A stretch of 6,473 nucleotides of DNA from Candidatus Aerophobota bacterium (GTDB taxonomy: Bacteria; Aerophobota; Aerophobia; Aerophobales; B47-G16). The notes below the pieces were generated by a model. The model had not been told where the DNA came from, ran no database searches, and saw only the letters and a list, made by a program, of their open reading frames with translations. The position numbers were made by a program, and so were the translations under genes. This document shows positions 1 through 4,864 of this stretch, in pieces (the first letter of the stretch is position 1; each line of letters begins with the position of its first letter). The stretch lies in assembly GCA_003648815.1 (NCBI GenBank), contig QMPZ01000092.1:1-6473 (forward strand), written 5' to 3'.

Positions 1-31
1 AGGAGCTCCTTTGGAGCGATAGAAAATCGAG

Positions 32-187
32 CTCCCGACTAAATCCTTTTTGGTCGCAGCTCGTTAGAGCAAGACCCGAAGCCCTCTCCTCCTCGTTAGA
101 GGAGGAGTATCGCCTTTGGCGATAAATTAGGGCGAAGCCGAACCCCGAGCGTCAGCGAGGGGTGAGGAAAAAGGATTTAGTCGGGAG
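32..187. repeat. 20-bp perfect long-range inverted repeat enclosing a structured loop
   Basis: Positions 32-51 (starts CTCCCGACTAAATCC) are the exact reverse complement of 168-187. The 116-nt interior carries its own hairpins at 52-76 (GGTC/GACC around GCTC-GTTA-GAGC), 86-107, 108-124 and 138-167, so the whole could fold as a multi-branched element closed by this stem. The right arm from 180 onward is also the 5' half of the local hairpin 180-219, so both pairings cannot form at once. Confidence 0.8.
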
Positions 188-219
188 GAAAGGAGCGTGA
201 GCGAACTTTCCATCCCGAC
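180..219 (+). other. Extended hairpin with tandem G-A step and GTGA loop, alternative to the long-range stem
   Basis: GTCGGGA (180-186) pairs with TCCCGAC (213-219), and GGAAAG (187-192) pairs with CTTTCC (206-211), with single-base bulges at 205 and 212. The tip is GA-GC-GTGA-GC-GA (193-204), a tandem G-A step under a GNRA-type loop. It shares bases 180-187 with the 32-187 inverted repeat, so the two are mutually exclusive. Confidence 0.65.
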
Positions 220-271
220 GCACCCACAGCAAGTTTCCCTTGTGTTAACAAGGAATTTTGCCTTTGGCAAA

Positions 272-367
272 GAAAGTGAAAAAGGTCTTTTTGTATTTAA
301 TACAGAAATTAGTTTCTATAAATCTTTCTATAGGACAAATACCCTTCCGGTTAAATTAAAGTAAATT
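272..367. other. AT-rich spacer between structured block and membrane-protein gene
   Basis: No gene is seen. The stretch contains an odd palindrome, TGTATTTAATACA (292-304), that could be a small operator, and a direct repeat of TTTCTATA near 313-332. No convincing intrinsic terminator follows the minus-strand gene that stops at 368; the hairpins here lack a following T run in the minus direction. Confidence 0.4.
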
Positions 368-595
368 TTACCCTTGGTCTTTTTTCTCCTCTTCCTGTTT
401 TTTAGCTTCTCTCTTAGCTTTCTTTTCCATTTTTTTCATGACTATCTTTGCAGCTTTCTTTGCAACTTTACGTCTCCAGCCAACAACAGCAAGGATCGCT
501 CCAATAATTAGAAGTGGAATACCAATTATTGCACCAATGACCGTTGCGCTTAATATTGCCCCTAAGATGATTAAAATGACCCCAAGTATTGTCAT
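368..595 (-). CDS. Small two-helix membrane protein, function unknown
   Basis: A 75-residue protein. Residues 2-20 and 22-40 are two hydrophobic, glycine- and isoleucine-rich stretches separated by a short turn, predicting a transmembrane hairpin. Residues 41-75 (from WRRKVAKK) are very rich in lysine, then glutamate, and probably form a cytoplasmic helix, with both termini inside by the positive-inside rule. The ATG at 595 has a good Shine-Dalgarno site (GGGAGG, 606-611, 10 nt upstream), which makes translation likely. It is the last gene of the leftward run after the replication initiator, 82 bp downstream of it, with no clear promoter of its own, so it may be co-transcribed with rep. I do not recognise a family. 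It could anchor something to the membrane or be holin-like; neither is supported beyond topology. Confidence 0.65.
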   Translation of the reverse strand: MTILGVILIILGAILSATVIGAIIGIPLLIIGAILAVVGWRRKVAKKAAKIVMKKMEKKAKREAKKQEEEKKDQG

Positions 596-677
596 TTTTT
601 CTTAACCTCCCTTTTTACTCCCCAAAATAAGCCCATAGAAGCCTCTTAGACGAAAGATTTTGACCTGGGTAATGGTT

Positions 678-1910
678 TTATACCTCCCCATTTTTATCTT
701 TATCAACAAACTTAATCATGCCACCAAAAGCCTTTTCTACTTCTTTTATTGCCTCTCTTTCTCTTTTAGTTAGAGGATCCTTCTTTGGTGATGAGAGTCC
801 TAAATCTATCCCTGCTTCTTTTGCGTACCTTTTTATCTTCTCAGTAAAAATAGCTCCCCTGCTTTTACGAATGGAGCTATCAGAGTAGTCTTGTTTAGTT
901 TCACTTAGAGCCCGGTAGATCATATCTTGAGGACAAAGCTTTGCTATTTTGGTATAGAAGCCACGACTTTTTTCATCACCTAAAACTCTGAGCATATCGT
1001 CCACTAATGCCTTTACTTTATAACCCCCCACTTCTTCTCTTGGTTTAGTTTTTTGTTTTGCTTTAACAAAAACTATATTTTCGCTTTTACCATCAGAAGA
1101 TTTTTCGTAGTAATAACTTTCTAAGAGGGAAAAGCCCTTATCTATAAGGCTTTTTAAGGCTTTGTTTAAAGTCCGCTTTATTTGGGAAGGGTATTTTTCG
1201 TAGATAGGAAGTTGTTCTGCTAGTTTAAAAATATCCCTTTTATGGACCGACTGTTTTCTTAACATCTTTGATAAGTATAGAGCTAATCTTTGCTCAGTAG
1301 GAGCAGTTAGCTTCCTGAAAAGCTCGCTATCTATGGTTAAGATGTTTCCTTTCTTAACCGCATTGTGAAAAACCTCGCTGGCTTTAATATAAGCAAAAGG
1401 AAGAGGCTGCTGGGTTTTACCCCCTTCTGATATGCCATCCTGTCTGTAAAGGTTTAACTCCTCAAAGAGGTGGAAAGTTTTGTCAACATAAGCCTCAAGT
1501 TCCTTATCCCAAAAGGCTTTCTTAGCTCGGATCGTAATTCCTACTAGGCAGTTTAAATCCTTTTCTATTCTCTCGTAATCCCTTTTAGAGAGCTTTGACC
1601 CCATTTGTCTTAACAGGTTGTATCTACTGGCAAAGTAGATTTTTCTCTCGCGGAAGCCCTGTTCTTTCCATATATTTATTAATTCAAAAAGAGTCCTTAA
1701 AGCAGAGCCTGTGGGTAGCCCCCACTCTGCTGAGCCTGTCACTGTCCACTCTCGCCGTTCTTTTTTTCCGTCCTTGCCAATTATCCAGTCGGTATACTTT
1801 ATGACTTTTTTATCCTTAGAGACTCGTTTGGATAGTACAGTTACGGGAAATTCCGCTAAGTTCATCTCGTATTTAGCCTTACCAGTTTTTTTAATTGATT
1901 TCTTTTTCAT
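678..1910 (-). CDS. Plasmid replication initiator protein (RPA-type, replication initiator protein A)
   Basis: This is the probable Rep protein that binds the iterons just upstream (2032-2125) and starts plasmid replication. About 410 residues. The stretch beginning MNLAEFPVTVLSKR, through SAEWGLPTGSALRTLFELI, to the block around LSKRDYERIEKDLNCLVG resembles the conserved region of the replication initiator protein A family (RPA), expected to hold winged-helix DNA-binding domains. The second half (TAPTEQRLALYLSKML, then a KRTLNKALKSLIDKGF segment) looks like a second winged helix. The C-terminal 100 residues are Lys-rich and less familiar. The start is uncertain: TTG at 1919, ATG at 1910 or ATG at 1865 are all in frame and none has a good Shine-Dalgarno site. 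I use the ATG at 1910; the recognisable domain begins at the 1865 ATG. Family assignment is from memory of motifs. Confidence 0.8.
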   Translation of the reverse strand: MKKKSIKKTGKAKYEMNLAEFPVTVLSKRVSKDKKVIKYTDWIIGKDGKKERREWTVTGSAEWGLPTGSALRTLFELINIWKEQGFRERKIYFASRYNLLRQMGSKLSKRDYERIEKDLNCLVGITIRAKKAFWDKELEAYVDKTFHLFEELNLYRQDGISEGGKTQQPLPFAYIKASEVFHNAVKKGNILTIDSELFRKLTAPTEQRLALYLSKMLRKQSVHKRDIFKLAEQLPIYEKYPSQIKRTLNKALKSLIDKGFSLLESYYYEKSSDGKSENIVFVKAKQKTKPREEVGGYKVKALVDDMLRVLGDEKSRGFYTKIAKLCPQDMIYRALSETKQDYSDSSIRKSRGAIFTEKIKRYAKEAGIDLGLSSPKKDPLTKREREAIKEVEKAFGGMIKFVDKDKNGEV

Positions 1911-2031
1911 ATTAAACAAAGGGTTTAGATTTTTTAATTAGCGTTTTCCTCTTTAACGTTAGTTTTAATAGTTTTAATTAATAACGTTTTACGGACGCCG
2001 GTGCCTTTACTGATCTGGGTTTAAGAGAATT

Positions 2032-2125
2032 TTCTTGTTTAAAATCACGATAGTTCTTGTTTAAAATCACGATAGTTCTTGTTTAAAATCACGATAGTTC
2101 TTGTTTAAAATCACGATAGTTCTTG
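2032..2125. repeat. Four perfect 22-bp tandem iterons plus a 6-bp partial copy
   Basis: Units at 2032-2053, 2054-2075, 2076-2097 and 2098-2119 are identical, followed by TTCTTG (2120-2125), the first six bases of a fifth copy. Each unit starts TTCTTG and contains TTTAAAATCACGATAG. The unit is 22 bp with no spacer, about two helical turns, which would place Rep monomers on one face of the DNA. The location next to the rep gene and a DnaA box supports the iteron assignment. Copies 3 and 4 overlap the end of the small gene at 2089-2322. Confidence 0.9.
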
Positions 2126-2322
2126 GGAGTTATCCACAGGCTATTTTTATTGGAATGATGTTTTTCTTGATAATGTAATTTTATCAACTCTTTTTCCTGT
2201 TCTTTAATAAATTTTGCGTATTCTAATACTTCCTGCATCGAGTCTTCTAATTTTAAAAAATTAAACTCCTCAAGTAACCTTTGCCGGTAGTAATCTTTCA
2301 ATATTTTGTTGGTATTTCCCAT
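2089..2322 (-). CDS. Small unknown protein overlapping the origin iterons
   Basis: A 77-residue protein from the ATG at 2322 (93 residues if the GTG at 2370 is used). I prefer 2322 because the extra N-terminus would be encoded by the degenerate 11-bp repeat array. Neither start has a clear Shine-Dalgarno site. The middle (about residues 5-50) is charged and predicted helical (LLEEFNFLKLEDSMQEVLEYAKFI and following), slightly like the helical part of small antitoxin-type proteins, but I recognise no family. The last nine residues, YRDFKQELS, are encoded by iteron copies 4 and 3, and the TGA stop lies inside copy 3. Sitting between par and ori, it could be a copy-control or accessory replication protein; that is a guess. 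Repeats running into its end may also mean it is a decaying or chance ORF. Confidence 0.5.
   Translation of the reverse strand: MGNTNKILKDYYRQRLLEEFNFLKLEDSMQEVLEYAKFIKEQEKELIKLHYQEKHHSNKNSLWITPKNYRDFKQELS
2130..2138 (+). promoter_or_regulatory. DnaA box (TTATCCACA)
   Basis: TTATCCACA matches the consensus TTATNCACA exactly and begins five bases after the end of the iteron array. A host DnaA site beside iterons is typical of iteron plasmids. It lies inside the 3' part of the gene at 2089-2322. Confidence 0.8.
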
Positions 2323-2337
2323 AATCTTATTTAACAA

Positions 2338-2399
2338 TAAGTATAAATTTAGTATGCATATAGTTAACACTAAGTATGAATAATTTATTTACTAAGTTA
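2338..2399 (+). repeat. Degenerate 11-bp phased repeat array, candidate partition site
   Basis: Heptads resembling TAAGTAT start at 2338 (TAAGTAT), 2349 (TTAGTAT), 2360 (ATAGTTA), 2371 (TAAGTAT) and 2393 (TAAGTTA); the 2382 position is poorly conserved (AATTTAT). The step is 11 bp, one helical turn, so copies face the same side. The array begins at the 3' end of the RHH gene. The same heptad recurs at the parA promoter. Ribbon-helix-helix partition proteins commonly bind such short repeats, so this may be the centromere and/or operator for the gene at 2089-2322. The region is AT-rich, so some matches may be chance. Confidence 0.5.
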
Positions 2400-2682
2400 T
2401 TTTCTTTAAGATCTCCTGTAAGTCCTGGGTTTTTAAAAGGTGTAGCCCAATTCTAACTAATTCACTTTTATTTGTTTGCCGGACGCTGTGCCGATTAAGT
2501 TCTTTAACTGCTTGGTCAAGCCACTCAATATCTGAAGTCGTTAACATAAAGGTTGCCCTTTTAAATTCCTTATCCCCGGGGGTAAAGGATTCCTTTATTA
2601 AGTCTATTTTCTTTTGATCAACCCCTTTTGTCTGCCGTGAAAGTTTGGTGGTTTTACCTTCAAAATTTTTTCTTTTGCTCAT
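2392..2682 (-). CDS. Ribbon-helix-helix partition protein (ParB/ParG-like, centromere-binding)
   Basis: A 96-residue protein. Residues 1-40 are basic and probably unstructured, as in small partition proteins whose tail stimulates the ParA ATPase. Residues 41-48 (KRATFMLT) would be the DNA-contacting beta ribbon, followed by helix 49-64 and helix 71-84 (NKSELVRIGLHLLK), the layout of the ribbon-helix-helix fold. The ATG at 2682 overlaps the end of parA by 23 nt and has AAGGAG (2693-2698) inside parA, so translation is coupled within one operon. It should bind a partition site and repress the parA promoter; the repeats at 2338-2399 and 3473-3510 are the obvious candidates. It is not related in sequence to the large HTH-type ParB proteins. 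The role is inferred from fold and context. Confidence 0.8.
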   Translation of the reverse strand: MSKRKNFEGKTTKLSRQTKGVDQKKIDLIKESFTPGDKEFKRATFMLTTSDIEWLDQAVKELNRHSVRQTNKSELVRIGLHLLKTQDLQEILKKIT

Positions 2683-3445
2683 AGTTTAATATCTCCTTTG
2701 TTAGCTCTTTATAATTTTCTGCCCCTTTTGACTTGGGGGCAAAATCAAAAATTGATTTCTGGGCAATTTGGGCTTGGTTCAAAGCCTCATTTTTCATTAT
2801 CATAGTTTTAAAAATTTTATCTTTGAAAGGCTCCAGCTCTTTAAGAATAAACTCGTTAGTTACCTTATTCCTCACATCAAACATGGTTAAAAGAATCCGA
2901 AGGTAACTCATCTCTTTGTTTCTTTCGTTTCCGGTATCCTTTACTGCCCGTACAACATCTATTAAGTCACTTAAGCCGTCTAATGAGTATCTTGACATCT
3001 GGCAAGGAACTATCAAAAAATCTGAGGCAAAAAGGGCGTTTATTGTCAATATTCCTAAACTTGGCGGGCAGTCGATAATGACGTAATCGTAATTTTTTTT
3101 GATAGGTTTAAGGGCTCTCTCTAAGGTAGTTTCTTTATATAACCTTGTGTACATTTGCTCTGCTGTCCTGGCTAAGCTAATGTGGGAAGGGATTATGTCA
3201 AGGTTTTTTATATAAGTTTTGGTGATGACCTTGTCTAGAGGCGTCCCTAAATTAGATAAGACCTTGCTTATGGATAAATTTGGATCGTCAATTTCTATTC
3301 CTAAGCCTATGGTAGAATGACTCTGGGGATCTAGGTCAATTAATAGGACCCTTTTTTTATTATAAGCCAATCCGCTGGATAAGTTAATAGCTGTGGTAGT
3401 TTTTCCGGTCCCTCCCTTTTGGTTTAAGATAGAGATAACTTTCAT
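2660..3445 (-). CDS. parA: ParA family partition ATPase
   Basis: A 261-residue ParA/Soj-type ATPase that should drive plasmid segregation by ATP-dependent nucleoid binding. Residues 10-17 (KGGTGKTT) are the deviant Walker A with its signature lysine, residues 34-41 (LLIDLDPQ) the Walker A' motif, and residues 122-128 (VIIDCPP) Walker B. Length and the motif beginning at residue 1 show there is no N-terminal HTH domain, so operator binding is left to the downstream RHH protein, as in small ParA systems (type Ib style). The ATG at 3445 has only a weak AGG upstream. It is transcribed from the promoter at 3495-3523, whose -10 lies in a 12-bp-arm palindrome, which points to autoregulation. It overlaps the RHH gene by 23 nt. 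Related MinD-like ATPases are unlikely given the partner and plasmid context. Confidence 0.92.
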   Translation of the reverse strand: MKVISILNQKGGTGKTTTAINLSSGLAYNKKRVLLIDLDPQSHSTIGLGIEIDDPNLSISKVLSNLGTPLDKVITKTYIKNLDIIPSHISLARTAEQMYTRLYKETTLERALKPIKKNYDYVIIDCPPSLGILTINALFASDFLIVPCQMSRYSLDGLSDLIDVVRAVKDTGNERNKEMSYLRILLTMFDVRNKVTNEFILKELEPFKDKIFKTMIMKNEALNQAQIAQKSIFDFAPKSKGAENYKELTKEILNYEQKKKF

Positions 3446-3472
3446 AGCATACCTAGTTTATAACAAGTTCAT

Positions 3473-3501
3473 ATATACTACATACTTACTATGTAGTATA
3501 T
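3473..3501. promoter_or_regulatory. 12-bp-arm palindromic operator of the parA operon
   Basis: ATATACTACATA (3473-3484) and its exact reverse complement (3490-3501) flank a 5-bp centre, CTTAC. The right arm contains the -10 box of the parA promoter. Heptads GTAGTAT (3493-3499 on plus, and 3475-3481 on minus), TAAGTAT (3482-3488, minus) and TTAGTAT (3504-3510, minus) lie in or next to it. The RHH protein is the likely repressor. Confidence 0.75.
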
Positions 3502-3523
3502 CAATACTAAATATTTTTGTCAA
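3495..3523 (-). promoter_or_regulatory. Sigma70-type promoter of the parA operon
   Basis: Read on the minus strand: -35 TTGACA (3518-3523), a 17-bp spacer, then -10 TATACT (3495-3500). Transcription should start near 3488, giving a leader of about 40 nt before the parA ATG at 3445. The overlap of the -10 with the palindrome implies repression by occlusion. Confidence 0.85.
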
Positions 3524-3665
3524 TAGTTTATTTTGGGTTTTAAATTTAATAACTAGTGGATGTTTTTGGTTGAAAGGTAACGTATCGCGGGTATGCAAAG
3601 TCGTCCGTATGGGCAATTTGGGTGAGGAGCAGCACACCACATATCTACTGTTAGGTGAAGAATAT
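3524..3665. other. Non-coding spacer with an unexplained GC-rich patch
   Basis: This interval separates the parA promoter from the end of the protease gene. From 3571 to 3660, 44 of 90 bases are G or C, against 13 of 60 for 3481-3540. ORFs that cross it on both strands have no plausible protein character. It contains the similar stretches GGGTATGCAAAG (3590-3601) and CCGTATGGGCAA (3605-3616), but no strong hairpin or terminator that I can find. It might be a junction scar, an attachment site or a small RNA gene; nothing in the sequence decides this. Confidence 0.4.
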
Positions 3666-4604
3666 TTATTTTGGGGGAGAGATTTTGATTTCAATATTTA
3701 GAAACGCTCCTTCACCGTTTTGATTTTCAATAAATTTGACACAATTTGAAACTAGATGGGTAACCATCGCTGCATGAAAAACAGATAAAACCTTATCTTG
3801 AAGTTCACCATCATCTTCAAGTGCCTCTACAATTAATCCTTGTGCTTTTGCCATTTTAATATCAATAGGTCGACTATGGGTCTTATGAAGATTTGTATCA
3901 CTTAGCCAGTTAGCAATCTGTTCTGCTTTTTTCTCTTTATCGGAATCATTTTTAAACATCCATGTCTTCAACCATCTCCCAACAACTTCTCGCGAAAGTT
4001 CAATTGTGTTTTCACATATTTTTAAAAATCCAATTGGATATTTATCTAATCTTCTGACCCAAATAGGCGCAGTTGCAGGATCATTCTTTATTTCTTGTTT
4101 TGCTAATTCAAACTCATCTAAAATAGACTGAGATGGGGCTGTGAAATGTCCTGTTGCCGTTGGAAAAGTAATTTGCGGATCAATTGGTCCAATTGCAGAA
4201 TGTTTCCCCATTATTATCACATCTGCGGCGCATGCTAGCATTGTAGCTGCCGACATGGCGTTTTGGGGTATAATTACCCTAATATATTCATACTTGTTTC
4301 GCAAATAGTTAACAATTTGTTCTACTGCCTCCAATGAACCACCTGGGCTGTGAAGTATAATATCAAGTTTATTGTTCTTTAAACCGTGAAGAGCAGACAT
4401 AATTCCTTGAATATCTTCATTAGTAATAGAAATTAAAAAGTTAGGCAAATTCTGTATTTTCCTTGACGAAAAAGCAGAAGAGATTATTATCGTATCTCTT
4501 TTCGTATAATTTGATAATTCAGTAAGGTATTTTCTTCTGATAATATCTTGAGCTCCTCCTTTCGCCTTTGTTATTTCTTCTAAAATTTCATTTCTTGATG
4601 GCAT
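3666..4604 (-). CDS. ClpP-fold serine protease of the SDH_sah (serine dehydrogenase proteinase / SppA-like) family
   Basis: A 312-residue soluble protein. Residues 82-90 (IILHSPGGS) form the oxyanion-region SPGG motif of the ClpP/crotonase-fold proteases. Residues 113-128 (PQNAMSAATMLACAAD) carry the probable nucleophile Ser118. Residues 132-144 (MGKHSAIGPIDPQ) are the GPIDPQ block characteristic of the SDH_sah group. No signal peptide or membrane segment is seen, so it probably acts in the cytoplasm. The N-terminal 50 residues and the part after about residue 160 are less conserved to my eye. The ATG at 4604 has an excellent Shine-Dalgarno site (AAGGAGGAG, 4612-4620) inside the preceding 67-aa gene, which overlaps it by 25 nt. 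The family name is historical and does not indicate serine dehydrogenase activity. The substrate is unknown. Its place after an Abi-like gene and a recombinase suggests an accessory, possibly defence-related, role. Confidence 0.85.
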   Translation of the reverse strand: MPSRNEILEEITKAKGGAQDIIRRKYLTELSNYTKRDTIIISSAFSSRKIQNLPNFLISITNEDIQGIMSALHGLKNNKLDIILHSPGGSLEAVEQIVNYLRNKYEYIRVIIPQNAMSAATMLACAADVIIMGKHSAIGPIDPQITFPTATGHFTAPSQSILDEFELAKQEIKNDPATAPIWVRRLDKYPIGFLKICENTIELSREVVGRWLKTWMFKNDSDKEKKAEQIANWLSDTNLHKTHSRPIDIKMAKAQGLIVEALEDDGELQDKVLSVFHAAMVTHLVSNCVKFIENQNGEGAFLNIEIKISPPK

Positions 4605-4783
4605 GATTTTTCTCCTCCTTTAACTACATTATAGGTTACCTTATATTCTGGTTTCCCATCAAATTGATAAGATAAATCAACAATTCTTCTAATCTTCTCA
4701 ACTTTTTCTTTCCCAACTATTTTCTCAACTTCCTTTTTCAATTCTTCTAATTCTTCGTCCTTGTCTCTCTTTTTTTCTCTCAT
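4580..4783 (-). CDS. 67-aa charged protein coupled to the protease, function unknown
   Basis: The first 35 residues are almost entirely charged (Lys, Glu, Asp, Arg) and predicted helical or coiled-coil. The rest (DLSYQFDGKPEYKVTYNVVKGGEK) looks like a short beta hairpin or sheet, ending SCHQEMKF with a Cys-His pair at residues 61-62. The ATG at 4783 has a near-perfect Shine-Dalgarno site (AAGGAGG, 4791-4797). It overlaps the start of the protease gene by 25 nt, so the two are translated together and the products may interact, for example as adaptor, inhibitor or substrate carrier; that is inference. It lies 81 bp downstream of the recombinase gene with no clear promoter between. I recognise no family. 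The strong start signal and coupling make it a real gene. Confidence 0.65.
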   Translation of the reverse strand: MREKKRDKDEELEELKKEVEKIVGKEKVEKIRRIVDLSYQFDGKPEYKVTYNVVKGGEKSCHQEMKF

Positions 4784-4864
4784 ACTTAAACCTCCTTGTT
4801 GTACTTTTTATTTAACCGGGGATAAGCCAAAATACCCCAAATGTGTAATCATAAAACTACTAAA

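Larger units (their letters stand above)
1..271 (+). other. GC-rich non-coding block of stacked stem-loops (structured RNA or ssDNA element)
   Basis: No credible ORF lies here. Almost every base to 271 can be placed in a hairpin. CCTTTGG, forming a TTT loop closed by CC/GG, occurs three times (stems 5-17, 108-124, 257-271). GTTA loops close stems at 59-70, 86-107 (9 bp) and 238-253. GCCCT 81-85 pairs with AGGGC 129-133 around two of these hairpins, giving a junction. The motif GA-GC-GTNA-GC-GA occurs at 147-158 and 193-204; on the plus strand it gives tandem G-A mismatches over a GC-closed GNNA loop. A third tandem G-A step lies at 140-141/164-165. The mismatches and loops only make sense for the plus-strand sequence, so I infer a plus-strand RNA or a folded plus DNA strand. 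I cannot assign it to a named RNA family. A single-strand origin, oriT-like site, regulatory RNA or palindromic repeat element are all possible. Confidence 0.6.
1911..2138. other. Probable plasmid replication origin (iterons, DnaA box, AT-rich region)
   Basis: The interval between the initiator gene and the next gene has the usual parts of an iteron-regulated theta origin: an AT-rich stretch (1911-1990), a short GC-rich patch (1991-2005), four tandem iterons and a DnaA box. The AT-rich part holds AGTTTTAAT twice in a row (1961-1969, 1970-1978), and AACGTTA (1955-1961) inverted as TAACGTT (1982-1988). It could serve both as unwinding element and as the rep promoter and leader. I find no convincing -35/-10 pair for rep here. 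Confidence 0.75.

Noticed and set aside
59..107. Integron attC-like core sites (GTTAGAG at 63-69 and 95-101)
   Set aside because: They do not fit the GTTRRRY core at the last base, the matching inverse cores are just the same hairpin arms, and the recombinase present is not of the IntI type.
257..271. Intrinsic terminator for the leftward rep transcript
   Set aside because: The 6-bp stem has only a TTT/AAA loop and is not followed by a T run on the minus strand.
1595..1941. Plus-strand ORFs at 1595-1804 and 1711-1941
   Set aside because: They are antisense shadows of the replication initiator gene.
2032..2125. CRISPR-like direct repeats
   Set aside because: The 22-bp units are strictly contiguous with no spacers, sit beside a replication initiator and a DnaA box, and no cas gene is present.
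2089..2682. Toxin-antitoxin pair formed by the RHH protein and the small gene next to it
   Set aside because: The RHH gene is translationally coupled to parA, not to the small gene, and the small protein has no toxin motif. A partition role explains the RHH protein better.
3393..3701. 102-codon plus-strand ORF and the 78-codon minus-strand ORF at 3458-3694
   Set aside because: They overlap the parA start, its promoter and palindrome, and the end of the protease gene. The translations show no domain-like character and neither has a ribosome site that I trust.
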